Origin: Solirubrobacter sp963837485
GTDB taxonomy: Bacteria; Actinomycetota; Thermoleophilia; Solirubrobacterales; Solirubrobacteraceae
DNA: 64,000 nt
Direction of reading: 5' to 3'
Assembly (NCBI GenBank): GCA_963837485.1
Contig: CAWINP010000001.1
Span: 124,001 to 188,000 of the forward strand
In this document: positions 50,629-59,635 of the stretch, piece after piece
How the letters are laid out: each line of letters starts with the position of its first letter
How positions within the stretch are numbered: the first letter of the stretch is position 1
Made by a program: the position numbers and the translations under genes
Notes under the pieces: generated by a model
What the model saw: only the letters and a program-made list of their open reading frames with translations
Database searches by the model: none
Told to the model about the DNA's origin: nothing

Positions 50629-52715
50629 CGCGCGACCGCCATTGAGACGTGCTTGGCGGCGGCCGCCGGGAGGTGCTCGCACGCCAGCGCCGGCAGGTGG
50701 CAGTCGAGGTGCCAGCGGCCGCTGCCGCCCGTCGTCGAGTCGCGATCGATGCGCGAGCTGACGGTGAGCGCGGTCTCGAGCAGCTGCGCCTCCCAGGGGC
50801 GGCCGGCGCGGCGCAGGCGCGAGGCGTCCTCGAGCGTGACGCCGTCGCCGTCGCCGCGCGCGAGCGCGCGAAGCAGGTCGTCGGCGCCGCCGCCGGCATC
50901 CGCGCCGCCCTCGCAGTAGATCTCATACAGCTCCAGCCACTGCTCGTGCTGCAGCAGCGAGACGTCGTCGAACAGGCGGTTCGGCCATGCGTACTTCGGA
51001 CACCAGATGCCGTACTGCGTGTAGGTGTCGAGCACGGCGAGGTTGTTCGCGAACGACAGCTCGGTCATCCGCATCGTCTCCGGCGTGAGGTCGAAGACGT
51101 GGCGCAGCCCGACCTCCGGCGCCACCTTGCGCAGCGCGTGCGTCCAGATCCACTGCTCCGGCGTGTAGGTCGGCAGGTTCGTACCGGGATGCCAGAGGCC
51201 GAGCAGCTCCTCCGGCTTGCGGTCCTTCTGGGACTCGCGCCGGCGCATGTGAGGGACGTCGAACAGCAGCTCGAGATCGCTGCGCGTGCCGAAATAGCAC
51301 CAGTCCGAGGGGTGCAGCGGGAACGGGCTGAGATAGCTCGGCCGGCGCGTGAACGTGTTCGGGATCAGGACGCGGTGCTCGAACAGCCGCAGCTCGTCGC
51401 TGCGCTCCTCCCAGCGGCGCCAGTGCGCGAGCAGCGAGTCCGACGTGAACAACATGTCCGAGCGGACCTTCGCGACCAGCGGCCGCGTCGCCGCGCGGAT
51501 GCCCGCGAGGCTGGAGACGATCTGTCGGTTGGTGTTCGGGTTGTAGGTGTTCGGCCCGACCGTGCCGGGGTCCTCGGAGTGCACGACGACATCGCAGTCG
51601 AGGCCGCTGGTGTCGGTCCCCTCCCAGGTCGAGATCACGATCTCGGCCCCCGGGAAGTGCGCGCGGATCGCCTCGCAGGCACGCGCGGTGGCGCCGCGGC
51701 CGGCGCGGTCGATCGGCCCCTGGAGCACGAACGAGACGTCGCGCGGGCGAGCGCCCGGCCGGCTGCGCTCCACGCTCCGGCGCGGGGCGAGCGGCTCGGC
51801 GGCGACCTTGCGAGGCGCGAACTCGGCGAGCGCGCGGGCGCGCGAGCGGGCGCCGGCCGGCTTCTCGCGGCCCTCGAAGGCGGCTCGCAGCGCGCGCCGC
51901 AGCGCGGCCACGTCGGGCTCGCCCCAGGTCGCGCCGGTGAGCTCCGGCAGCTCGCGAGCGGCAAGGTGGTCGACCGGCGCCTCGGTCGCGGGGATCGCGA
52001 CGGCGGCGCCGGCGGTCAGCTCGCCGGTCAGGCCCCAGTCGGTCGCGATCAGCGGCAGCCCGCAGGCCATCGCCTCGAGCGTGCGCCGGCCCCAGGCGTC
52101 GGCGCGGGCGGGCGCCACGAAGCAGTCGGCGCCGCGATAGAGGTCGGGCGCCGGCGCGGCGTGCGACGGATGCGGCTCGACGATCAGGTCGGCGAGCGTC
52201 CCCGGGTTGCGGCCGACGCGGTCGAGCAGTCGCAGCGTCGTCTCGCCGATCACCGCCGGCGTGTAGCCGAGCGAGGACCAGGCGTAGATGGCGAGCGTGA
52301 CGTCCTCGCCCTCCGCGAACTCCTCCGCGTACGCGCGCACGAGCGCGTCCCAGCCGGATGCGAGCGTCCAATCGAGCACCGCCGTGAAGACGAACCCGGC
52401 CGCGCCTGCCGGCCGGCGCGCGGGACCCTCGGGGGTGAAGCGCTCGCCGTCGATCGCCGGCGGCACGACGCGCAGGCGCTCCGCGCTCACGCCGGAGCGC
52501 TCGAGCGCGGCACGCGCGAACTCGCCCGGGACCCAGACGGCGTCGACGGACTCCAGGGCCGCGGCCCACGCCGCCGGCACGCGGTCGGCGCCGGCGGCGG
52601 CGCGCACCACGGCGCGGCCCGGCAGCCGCGCGGCGACCTCGACCGGGTCGCCGTACAGCAGCCCGCCGCCGAGGGCCGCGACGTCCGCCGCGGCCTCGGA
52701 GAACCGGGACGTCAT
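50625..52715 (-). CDS. Bifunctional protein: GT4 glycosyltransferase fused to WavE-like domain
   Basis: A 696-residue protein. Residues 1-310 are a GT-B donor/acceptor pair with DAVWVPGEFARAALERSGV and the GT4 motif ADAWGRRTLEAMACGLPLIATDWG. Residues 340-640 match WavE-type LPS proteins (SFVLQGPIDRAG, NTNRQIVSSLAGI, TRPLVAKVRSDMLF, SPFPLHPSDWCYFG). Fusing the two suggests sequential action on one glycan. It is coupled to both neighbours by four-base overlaps. The specific sugars are unknown. Confidence 0.83.
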   Translation of the reverse strand: MTSRFSEAAADVAALGGGLLYGDPVEVAARLPGRAVVRAAAGADRVPAAWAAALESVDAVWVPGEFARAALERSGVSAERLRVVPPAIDGERFTPEGPARRPAGAAGFVFTAVLDWTLASGWDALVRAYAEEFAEGEDVTLAIYAWSSLGYTPAVIGETTLRLLDRVGRNPGTLADLIVEPHPSHAAPAPDLYRGADCFVAPARADAWGRRTLEAMACGLPLIATDWGLTGELTAGAAVAIPATEAPVDHLAARELPELTGATWGEPDVAALRRALRAAFEGREKPAGARSRARALAEFAPRKVAAEPLAPRRSVERSRPGARPRDVSFVLQGPIDRAGRGATARACEAIRAHFPGAEIVISTWEGTDTSGLDCDVVVHSEDPGTVGPNTYNPNTNRQIVSSLAGIRAATRPLVAKVRSDMLFTSDSLLAHWRRWEERSDELRLFEHRVLIPNTFTRRPSYLSPFPLHPSDWCYFGTRSDLELLFDVPHMRRRESQKDRKPEELLGLWHPGTNLPTYTPEQWIWTHALRKVAPEVGLRHVFDLTPETMRMTELSFANNLAVLDTYTQYGIWCPKYAWPNRLFDDVSLLQHEQWLELYEIYCEGGADAGGGADDLLRALARGDGDGVTLEDASRLRRAGRPWEAQLLETALTVSSRIDRDSTTGGSGRWHLDCHLPALACEHLPAAAAKHVSMAVAR

Positions 52716-53920
52716 GTGACCACGACCCTCCCGCGGCCGTTGCCGAGGCGCAGGCGCGTGGCCCCGCCCGGGCCGGTGTCGGCCTCCAGGCGCACGCGCG
52801 AGGCCGGAGGCGACTTGGCGGGATCGTGGCGCGACTGCACGCGGCGCAGCGCCTCCTGGGCAAGCCAGCCGTCGAGCTTGGCCTCGGCCTCGTCGAGCTG
52901 CATGTGCGGCGCGGCCTCGCGCAGCAGCGAAAGCGCCTGGTAGCGCATGGCGGCGTCCTGCACGATCGTGGAGACGTCCTTCTCGTGCGCGCTGTGGTAG
53001 CGGCTGCGGGTCGCGTCGAACAGGCCGATCTGCTCGGCGACGTGCAGCACGGGGTGCCTGCGCGCGAGCGACAGCGACGCCTGCCAGTCGGCGACCCACG
53101 GGTGGTCGCCGAACACGATGTCGCCGATCACGTCGCGGTGCAGCGCGATCGCGATCGGGCCGCCCATCCAGTTGCCCTGGAGCACGAAGCGGTAGAGCGA
53201 CTCGGCGGGCTCGACGACCCGCACGTCGTTCATCGCCTGGAACTTCGCGATGCCGCCGTCGGCGATCTTCATCTGGTAGTCGGCGGTGATGACCCTGACG
53301 TCCGGGTGCGCGGCGATCGCGCGGTCGAGGACCCCGGCGGCGCCCGGCAGCAGCCGGTCGCCCGCGAAGCACCACTTCATCCACTCCGCCTCGCCGATCT
53401 CCACGAACACCTGCAGCGCGCGGCGCCAGTTGTCCACGCGCCCGACGCGCTGCTCGTTGACCACGACGTCGGCCCCGCGGCCTGCGAGGATCTCGGCCGT
53501 GCCGTCATCGGACGCGTTGTCGATCACGAGGTGGCGGAAGCCGGCCTCCGGCTTCCACGTGCGCGCCCACCCGGCCTGGTTGAGCACCGGCGTGACCGCG
53601 ACGTACGGCGCGAGCTCCTCGCGCAGCACGTGCAGCGCCTGCTCGGCCGCGCCGGGAAGGCGCAGGTGCTCCTCGACCTCCTGCGGCACGTCGCCGTCAT
53701 AGACGACGATGTCCGGGAGCAGTTTGACGCGCGTCGACAGCTCGGCGTCCTGGTTGACGAGCTCCATCAACCGCGCGCCGGCCTCGTTCTTCTCGAGCGC
53801 GCCCGCGGCGATCGCCAGCTCGGCGGGGTCGCTCTCGCGGACGCTGCGACAGTAGCTCTCGAGCGCGCGCAGCGCCGGCTCCGGAGCGTCCCAGTCGACG
53901 CTCAGCCAGATCTGGATCAT
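52712..53920 (-). CDS. Glycosyltransferase family 2-like protein
   Basis: A 402-residue protein. A GT-A-like domain starts near residue 110 (VTPVLNQAGWARTWKPEA) with FRHLVIDNASDDGTAEIL, VVVNEQRVGRVDNWRRALQVF and an acidic metal site in CFAGDRLLPG. The C-terminal region is Arg/Pro-rich. The first ~105 residues form an additional N-terminal domain (IQIWLSVDWDAPEPALRALES) that I do not recognise. ATG 53920 is chosen because it overlaps the upstream TGA (ATGA); a longer frame to 53986 exists. Confidence 0.8.
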   Translation of the reverse strand: MIQIWLSVDWDAPEPALRALESYCRSVRESDPAELAIAAGALEKNEAGARLMELVNQDAELSTRVKLLPDIVVYDGDVPQEVEEHLRLPGAAEQALHVLREELAPYVAVTPVLNQAGWARTWKPEAGFRHLVIDNASDDGTAEILAGRGADVVVNEQRVGRVDNWRRALQVFVEIGEAEWMKWCFAGDRLLPGAAGVLDRAIAAHPDVRVITADYQMKIADGGIAKFQAMNDVRVVEPAESLYRFVLQGNWMGGPIAIALHRDVIGDIVFGDHPWVADWQASLSLARRHPVLHVAEQIGLFDATRSRYHSAHEKDVSTIVQDAAMRYQALSLLREAAPHMQLDEAEAKLDGWLAQEALRRVQSRHDPAKSPPASRVRLEADTGPGGATRLRLGNGRGRVVVT

Positions 53921-54741
53921 GCCCCCGCTCCGCGTGCGCTCGGCGTCGCAGCTGCCGACCTCGACCCAGTCGGCGTCTTGCGCCACCCCTCGAATCCCGC
54001 GGCGCGCAGCGACAGCGGCAGCTTCAGGAAGGACTCGTAGTCGGTGGGGATGCCGATGCCGTACATGCCGTCGCCCTCGGAGCCGACGTTGTCGATCCCG
54101 ATCGCGGCGCCCTCGGCGATCAGCTGGTTATAGACCGGCGCGACGTAGAACTCGCCGTTGACGCGCTCATCGGCCGCGATCATCGCCTTGGCGGCGCGGA
54201 CGAAGTCCCCGCCGCGCGCGAACGCGTAGATGCCGACCGTCGCCTCGTCGGAGATGACGACCTTCTCGACGACCCTGGTCACCAGGTCGCGCTCGTCGAG
54301 CGACACGAACGACCACTTCGGGTCGTCGGCGGTCATGGTCATGATCACGCCGTCCAGGCCGTCGCGGCGCATCACGTCGAGGTGGGCGTCCATCGAGTGG
54401 TCGACCCACTGGTCGCTGTTGGCGATCACCAGCACGTCATCCGGATCGATCGCGGCCTCGGCGAGCAGCACCGTGCAGGCCGCACCCTCGGTCACGCCGT
54501 CGATCACGACGATCTCGCAGCCCGGCGCGGCGGCGCGCAGGCTCGCCTGGAAGCCGTACGCGTCGAGGTGCTCGCGCTGGCAGATGAAGACGAAGCGGAC
54601 CGGCTCGCTCGGCGAGAGGTTGCGGACCACCACCTCGATCATGGGCAGGCCGTGGATCGGGAGCAGCGGCTTCGGCAGCTCGTAGCCGGCGTCGGCGAAG
54701 CGCGAGCCGCGGCCGGCCATGGGGATGACGATGGTGAGCAT
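53917..54741 (-). CDS. Sugar nucleotidyltransferase-like protein (NTP_transferase)
   Basis: A 274-residue nucleotidyltransferase with the N-terminal IPMAGRGSRFADAGYELPKPLLPI (GxGxRxxxxxxxxPKPL pattern), VLVIANSDQWVDHS and GEFYVAPVYNQLI. It should couple a sugar- or polyol-phosphate to an NTP; which one is unknown. A second, related nucleotidyltransferase lies two genes downstream (55084), with a cupin between them, so the two may act on different intermediates of one pathway. The last 30 residues are low-complexity. Confidence 0.85.
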   Translation of the reverse strand: MLTIVIPMAGRGSRFADAGYELPKPLLPIHGLPMIEVVVRNLSPSEPVRFVFICQREHLDAYGFQASLRAAAPGCEIVVIDGVTEGAACTVLLAEAAIDPDDVLVIANSDQWVDHSMDAHLDVMRRDGLDGVIMTMTADDPKWSFVSLDERDLVTRVVEKVVISDEATVGIYAFARGGDFVRAAKAMIAADERVNGEFYVAPVYNQLIAEGAAIGIDNVGSEGDGMYGIGIPTDYESFLKLPLSLRAAGFEGWRKTPTGSRSAAATPSARGAGA

Positions 54742-54757
54742 CGGGGGGTCTCTGTCT

Positions 54758-55087
54758 CTAGGCGGGGTACTTGTCGCCCGCCACGGCGGGCAGCTTCACG
54801 GCCACGACGACCGCGTCGGTGAGGGCAAGGAAGTCGCTCGGCCGGCCCGGAGGGATCCGGACGATGTCGCCGGCGTGCAGGTCGACGCCGTCCATCCGGA
54901 CGCTGCCGGAGACGACGGCGGTCAGCTCGGTGGCGACCTTGTGCACGTGGCGCTCCTCGGCCTCGCCGGCGACGTAGGACTTGATCGCCACCTCGACGTC
55001 GGAGCTCCGCTCGACGGTCGGCTCGAAGTCGCCCACGAACCAGCCGCGGATCATGTCGTCGAGCTTGTGGATCGTCGCCGCGCTCAT
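54758..55087 (-). CDS. Cupin domain protein
   Basis: A 109-residue single-domain cupin. It contains EERHVHKVATELTAVVSGSVRM and AGDIVRIPPGRPSDF, the two halves of the cupin fold, with HVHK supplying part of a metal site. Small cupins in glycan clusters are often isomerases or epimerases of sugar intermediates, but this is inference. ATG overlaps the downstream nucleotidyltransferase stop (ATGA). Confidence 0.85.
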   Translation of the reverse strand: MSAATIHKLDDMIRGWFVGDFEPTVERSSDVEVAIKSYVAGEAEERHVHKVATELTAVVSGSVRMDGVDLHAGDIVRIPPGRPSDFLALTDAVVVAVKLPAVAGDKYPA

Positions 55088-55836
55088 GCGAGCACCGCGC
55101 GGCGGTGGCGAGCGAGGTGCTCGGCGTACGTGTCGACGCCGTGCAGGGAGGCGAGCGAGAAGTAGCGGTCGCGCTCGATGTGGCGCGTGCCGATGCTCAG
55201 GCCGCGCAGGATCATCTCGTTGAAGACCGGGCAGACGTAGAACGCGCCGTCGACCGAGGCGTCCTTGCGGATCATCGCCATCGCGCCGTCGACGAAGTCG
55301 CCGCCGCGGCGGTACCAGTAGGTGCCGGCGGTGGCCAGGCGGCTGATCGGGCGCTTCTCGGCGGCCTCCAGCACGAGCCCGTCTTCGCCGGTGCGCACGT
55401 AGGACCAGCGCGGGTGGACCGCGTCGAACGTGATCACGCCGCCGTCGAGCCCGGCGGACTCGAAGCCCGCCGTGATCTCGCCCAGGTCGGCCTCGAGCAC
55501 CTGGTCGCCGTTGAAGATCACCAGCGGCTCGTCGCGGTCGATGTGGCCGATCGCGTGCAGCGCCGTGCAGGCCGCGCCGCTCTCCAGCGCCGGAACCCCG
55601 ACGACCTCCGCCTCGGGGACGAGCAGGCGGATCACGTCGTCGGTGTGGTGGCGCCGGTTCTCCTCCCCGCGCACGAGGAAGACGGCGTGCGAGGCGCGCT
55701 CGATCAGCGGGCGCAGGCCGTCGATCACGCGCTGGACCAGCGGCTCGCCGTCGATCTCCACGAGGTTCTTCGGGTACTTGTGCCCCGCGACTTCAAACAC
55801 GCCGGAGTCGCCGGCCATCAGCACGACGAGCCTCAT
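55084..55836 (-). CDS. Second sugar nucleotidyltransferase-like protein
   Basis: A 250-residue nucleotidyltransferase-like protein with a modified N-terminal loop (LVVLMAGDSGVFEVAGHKYPKNLVEI), in which the usual GxGxR is replaced by GDSGVF while the K-P-K region becomes KYPKNL. The core is intact: LVIFNGDQVLEADLG, GVITFDAVHPRWSYV and GAFYVCPVFNEMIL. It may have altered substrate handling compared with 53917-54741. ATGA overlap with the HAD gene upstream. Confidence 0.83.
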   Translation of the reverse strand: MRLVVLMAGDSGVFEVAGHKYPKNLVEIDGEPLVQRVIDGLRPLIERASHAVFLVRGEENRRHHTDDVIRLLVPEAEVVGVPALESGAACTALHAIGHIDRDEPLVIFNGDQVLEADLGEITAGFESAGLDGGVITFDAVHPRWSYVRTGEDGLVLEAAEKRPISRLATAGTYWYRRGGDFVDGAMAMIRKDASVDGAFYVCPVFNEMILRGLSIGTRHIERDRYFSLASLHGVDTYAEHLARHRRAVLA

Positions 55837-56480
55837 GCCGCCACGCTCCTCTCGCTCTCGGCGGCGGCGATGCGGGCTTGGATGGCCTGCAGCGTGACGT
55901 CGTCGGGATTGCCGACGACCAGAACGTGGGCGCCGGACGCGTTGGCCGCCTTGATGCCGTTCTCGTTGTCCTCGACGATCACGGTCTCGCCGGGCGTCAC
56001 GCCCAGCGTCGCCATCGCCTTGATGTACATCTCGGGATCGGGCTTGCCGCGCTCGACGTCCTCGTTGGAGACGATGACGTCGAGGAACTGCAGCAGGTCC
56101 GAGCGCTCCATCATCTCCTCGACCGTGCGGCGCACCGAGTTGGAGGCGACGCCGAGCTTGTAGCCGGCCTGCTTGAGGCGGGCGAGCGCGTACTGGTGCT
56201 GGAACACCGGCTTGCAGCGCGTGGCCACGAACTCGAGCGTGTACTGCTGCTTGAGCGAGTTCATGAACGAGTGCAGCTCCTGCGGCAGACCGCGCTCGAC
56301 GCTCAGCATCTGGAGCTTCTTCCGGGTCGGCAGCCCGTCGTAGGTGCTCAGGTGCTCGTAGCGGGTGATCTCGTAGCCGAGCAGGGTCAGCGCGCGGTTG
56401 AGGGCCTCGTAGTGCCACTCGCGCGCGTCGATGAGGACGCCGTCCATGTCGAACACGACGGCTTTGATCTCGTGGCTCAC
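55833..56480 (-). CDS. HAD-superfamily phosphatase/phosphomutase-like protein
   Basis: A 215-residue HAD-IA protein. Motif I is VVFDMDGVLIDAREWHYEALN, motif II VASNSVRR, motif III GKPDPEMY and motif IV VIVEDNENGI. The cap resembles beta-phosphoglucomutase-type proteins. It probably dephosphorylates or isomerises a sugar phosphate feeding the nucleotidyltransferases it is coupled with. GTG start overlaps the upstream stop as GTGA. Confidence 0.9.
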   Translation of the reverse strand: MSHEIKAVVFDMDGVLIDAREWHYEALNRALTLLGYEITRYEHLSTYDGLPTRKKLQMLSVERGLPQELHSFMNSLKQQYTLEFVATRCKPVFQHQYALARLKQAGYKLGVASNSVRRTVEEMMERSDLLQFLDVIVSNEDVERGKPDPEMYIKAMATLGVTPGETVIVEDNENGIKAANASGAHVLVVGNPDDVTLQAIQARIAAAESERSVAA

Positions 56481-57103
56481 GCGAAGACCTCCTCGGCCTG
56501 CGTCGGATGGTCGGTGCAGAGATGGACGCGCCCGGAGTCCCAGACGGACCAGGCGCGCCACTGCTGCCAGGCCGCGACGTGGTCGCGCTTGTGCAGCTCG
56601 GGGGAGACGACCGCGACGTGCTTGCCGGCGTCGAGATGGGCGGCGATGCGCTCCTCGGTGACGAAGCCGCCGTAGAAGTCGTCCAGCCACACGCCGCAGG
56701 AGCCGTCGTAGAGCGCGGGCTCGGGCTCGACGTCGCTGTGGCGGCTGAAGTAGGGCAGGCCCGCCGCCGCGTAGCGCAGCGTGTCGGGCACCGACATGTC
56801 GAACGCGAACCAGCGCACCGGATCGACGTCGCGCATGGCGCCGGCGATCATCGCCTCCAGGCCGTCGGCCTTGACGTTGACGGCGATCTGGCCGGGCGTG
56901 CCGGCCTCGATGTACGCGTCGACGACCGCCTCGAACGCGAGCGCGCCGGTCGCCGGCGGATCGTGGCTGATCACGAGCGCGCCGTCGAGGTCGCGGACGT
57001 CGAGCTCGACGCCCCAGCCGTGGGCAAATGCATCGCGGAACGCGGCGAGCGTGTTGCGCTCGTCCGCCTCGGCCCACAGGCCGCGGTGTGCGAGGGAGGT
57101 CAC
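56477..57103 (-). CDS. GDPD/PI-PLC-like phosphodiesterase of a glycan cluster
   Basis: A 208-residue TIM-barrel protein with the glycerophosphodiester phosphodiesterase landmarks TSLAHRGLWAEADERNTLAAF (His-Arg-Gly and Asn), VELDVRDLDG (Glu/Asp metal site) and VISHDPP. It is shorter than typical GDPDs (about 240-250). Small relatives accompany nucleotidyltransferase-HAD pairs in capsule loci, where a phosphodiester-containing glycan is suspected. GTG start at 57103; substrate unknown. Confidence 0.83.
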   Translation of the reverse strand: MTSLAHRGLWAEADERNTLAAFRDAFAHGWGVELDVRDLDGALVISHDPPATGALAFEAVVDAYIEAGTPGQIAVNVKADGLEAMIAGAMRDVDPVRWFAFDMSVPDTLRYAAAGLPYFSRHSDVEPEPALYDGSCGVWLDDFYGGFVTEERIAAHLDAGKHVAVVSPELHKRDHVAAWQQWRAWSVWDSGRVHLCTDHPTQAEEVFA

Positions 57104-57144
57104 AGAGTCTCTATCGGACGGGCGTCCAGAAACCTGAAATCGGC

Positions 57145-57771
57145 TCAACCGAGCCGCACGTAGCCCGTGGCGCCGCCGCCGTCGGGCCCGTAGGTGCGGC
57201 GCGAGACCTGATCGGAGGAGTTGCCCTCGATCGTGTGGATCGTGCCGTCGGGGTCGACCGCTTCGACCATGCCGATGTGGCGACCGCCCCAGACGATCAG
57301 GTCGCCGGTCTGCGGCGGCTGAGTACCCGCCGGGATCGCCTTGCCGGCGCGCTGGGCCCAGTCCCAGACCTGCTCGACCGAGCCGAAGCCCTGGCCCTGC
57401 TCGCCGAGCGGCGCGCCGACGCCGCGGGCGGCCCAGGAGACGAAGTACGCGCACCACGGCCCGACGCCGGCCCCGGCGGTGGCCTGGCGGTACTGCGCGA
57501 TCCGCGGAGAGTCGTTGGAGCCGGGCGGCTGCTCGGCGACGCCGACCTCCTGGCGGGCGAGGTTGACCATCGCCTGGCCGGCCGGCGTCCCGCCGGAGAG
57601 CGGCAGCGCCGTCGCTCCGGTGGCGCCGCTCGCCTGGCCCATCAGACTGGCGAACGTCGCGTTCGCGGGCGCGGCGGTCTGCGGAGTCGAGACCGCGGTC
57701 GCCGCCACGGGCTGGGGCGCGAACGCTGAGTTCAGCTGGGCGACGCGGGCGATGACGGCGTCGACGCTCAC
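57145..57771 (-). CDS. CHAP domain protein, probable cell-wall amidase
   Basis: A 208-residue protein. After an Ala/Pro/Thr-rich N-terminal ~85 residues comes a CHAP (NlpC/P60-superfamily) domain with the catalytic Cys in GPWCAYFVSWAARGVG, the His in GGRHIGMVEAVD and the polar residue region TIHTIEGNSSDQVSRRTY. No signal peptide is seen, so export would need another route, perhaps the flagellar apparatus. It lies among glycosyltransferase genes 1.95 kb from the flagellin gene; a FlgJ-like wall-opening role is possible but inferred. Confidence 0.85.
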   Translation of the reverse strand: MSVDAVIARVAQLNSAFAPQPVAATAVSTPQTAAPANATFASLMGQASGATGATALPLSGGTPAGQAMVNLARQEVGVAEQPPGSNDSPRIAQYRQATAGAGVGPWCAYFVSWAARGVGAPLGEQGQGFGSVEQVWDWAQRAGKAIPAGTQPPQTGDLIVWGGRHIGMVEAVDPDGTIHTIEGNSSDQVSRRTYGPDGGGATGYVRLG

Positions 57772-58820
57772 GCCGCTGCCGAGGTGGGCACGACGGACCG
57801 CAGGACTTCGACCCATTGCCGCGCCGCGACCTCGACGGCGCGGTGCTCGGTCACGTACGCCTTGGCGGCGGCGCCGACGCGGCGGCGCAGGTCGCGATCG
57901 CCGGCGAGCAGCTCGAGGCACTCGCGCAGCTCGGCCCGCGTGGTGGCGTGGAAGCCGGTCACGCCGTGCTCGATCTCGGGATAGACGCCGGGATGGGCGA
58001 TCGTCGCCTGGCCCAGGGCCGAGGCCTCCAGCCAGCGCAGGTCGCTCTTGGCGCGGTAGAAGTTCGACTCGCCGGCGGGCGCGAGCGCGATGTCGTAGTT
58101 GGCCATCGCCGACGGGTAGACGTCGAGCGCGGTGAACGGCACCGAGAACGCGCGCCGCGCGCCGAACTCCGCGGCGAACTCGTCGGCGAAGCGCTGGCCG
58201 ACGCTGACGAAGTGGACGTCGGCGCGCTCGCGCATGAACGCGGCGAGCTCCTGCAGCCACGGCGCCGACGCCTCCAGGTGGCCGGTGGCGCCCGACCAGC
58301 CGACGGCGACGTGCTCGCGCTCGGGCAGCGTCAGCGCGTAGCGCTTGAGGTCGATGCCGTTGCGCGCCACGAACGTCACGGGGTTGATGCGCGCGCAGCG
58401 CTGCGCGAGCCACTCCGTCGAGCAGATCACGCCGTCGGCGGTGCGCATGCCGAGCTCGAACTCGGCCAGCCGCTTCTTGGTGAACTTGCCCGCGAAGTCG
58501 TGGTCGCGCTTCTTGCGCACGCCGTGCAGGTCGTCGTCGAAGTCGGCCAGCACGACGACGCCCTTGGCCTGCAGGTCGCGGATCGCCTTTGCCCAGCCGG
58601 CGCCGGCCGGCTGCTGGACGATCACGACCTCGTAGCGCTCGAGGTCCGCGAACGCGAGGTCGCCCTCGCTCTTGCCCCAGGCGAGGTCGAGGTTCGGCGG
58701 CTCGGCGCCGTAGCAGACCCAGTCGCAGCCGAGCGCGATCGCCGGCAGGGCGCAGCGGTACCAGGCGACGGCCTTGTTGCCGCGCGAGAGGAACAGGGTG
58801 CGGGGGAGCTTGGCTTCCAT
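57768..58820 (-). CDS. Glycosyltransferase family 4-like protein
   Basis: A 350-residue GT-B protein. It has LFLSRGNKAVAWYRCALPA, VVIVQQPAGAGWAKAIRDLQ and VVLADFDDDLHGV in the acceptor half. In the donor half are VAVGWSGATGHLEASAPWL, FHATTRAELRECLELL and YDIALAPAGESNFYRAKSDLRWLEASALGQ, where the acidic residues stand at the EX7E position. ATG 58820 is chosen because its A is also the last base of the upstream TGA (TGATG). It is likely part of flagellin glycan assembly. Confidence 0.87.
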   Translation of the reverse strand: MEAKLPRTLFLSRGNKAVAWYRCALPAIALGCDWVCYGAEPPNLDLAWGKSEGDLAFADLERYEVVIVQQPAGAGWAKAIRDLQAKGVVVLADFDDDLHGVRKKRDHDFAGKFTKKRLAEFELGMRTADGVICSTEWLAQRCARINPVTFVARNGIDLKRYALTLPEREHVAVGWSGATGHLEASAPWLQELAAFMRERADVHFVSVGQRFADEFAAEFGARRAFSVPFTALDVYPSAMANYDIALAPAGESNFYRAKSDLRWLEASALGQATIAHPGVYPEIEHGVTGFHATTRAELRECLELLAGDRDLRRRVGAAAKAYVTEHRAVEVAARQWVEVLRSVVPTSAAA

Positions 58821-59623
58821 CAGAGCACCTCCGGCACCCAGCGGGACAGGTCCTTGAAGCCCCACAGGGCCTTCATGCGCAACGTCGACAGCCGCGTCCA
58901 CTCCAGCACGCGCTCGGACGGGTTGCGGCCGCGGAACAGCTTCTCGTGGTGGAACGCGCGCACCGACGGCTCATAGATGCACTCGAGCTCGGCCTCGAAG
59001 ACGCGCAGGCAGTAGTCGACGTCCTCGAAGCACATCCGGTAGCCCTCGTCGTAGAGGCCGACGGACTCGAGCGTCTCGTGGCGGATCAGCTGCAGCGCCG
59101 CGGTGACCGGGCAGCGGCAGGGGACAAGCGCCTCGGGAAGGTCGTTGGGCGCGAACTGGAAGCGGTGCATCCAGTCGCGGTTGAGCAGCGACAGGAACAC
59201 GCCGCCGTGCTGGATCAGGCCGTTGGGATACAGCAGGCGCGCGCCGACGACGGCGGCGGGGTTGCCCTCGGTGTCGGTGCGCGAGCGCATGCGATCGAGC
59301 CAGCCGGCGTCGACGAACTCGATGTCGGCGTTGACCAGGACGGCATCGGCGCCGGTGTCCAGCGCGCGCTGGAGCCCGACGTTGACCGTGCGTGAGAAGC
59401 CGGAGTTCACGTCGGAGCGCACGAGCTCGAAGCCGAGCTCGTCGCAGGCGATCTGCAGGTTGTCGACGAGCGCGCGCTCCGGGCTGTGGTCGTCGACGAC
59501 CATCACGCGCGCATCGGGAGCGGTCGCGGCGAGCGAGACGAGGCAGCGCAGCAGGACCTCGAGCTCGGCGTCTGAGCGCACGAACGCAGGGATGATGGCG
59601 AGTGAGGGACGGACGGCGCTCAC
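58820..59623 (-). CDS. Glycosyltransferase family 2
   Basis: A 267-residue GT2 enzyme with AIIPAFVRSDAELEVLLRCL, VMVVDDHSPERALV, the donor metal motif AVLVNADIEFVDAGW, GGVFLSLLNRDWMHRF and MCFEDVDYCLRVFE (the ED base region). It starts at GTG 59623 and heads the eleven-gene minus-strand glycan operon that ends at 48760. It is separated from flagellin by a repeat and a terminator hairpin. Confidence 0.9.
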   Translation of the reverse strand: MSAVRPSLAIIPAFVRSDAELEVLLRCLVSLAATAPDARVMVVDDHSPERALVDNLQIACDELGFELVRSDVNSGFSRTVNVGLQRALDTGADAVLVNADIEFVDAGWLDRMRSRTDTEGNPAAVVGARLLYPNGLIQHGGVFLSLLNRDWMHRFQFAPNDLPEALVPCRCPVTAALQLIRHETLESVGLYDEGYRMCFEDVDYCLRVFEAELECIYEPSVRAFHHEKLFRGRNPSERVLEWTRLSTLRMKALWGFKDLSRWVPEVL

Positions 59624-59635
59624 ATCCCAGTAGTC

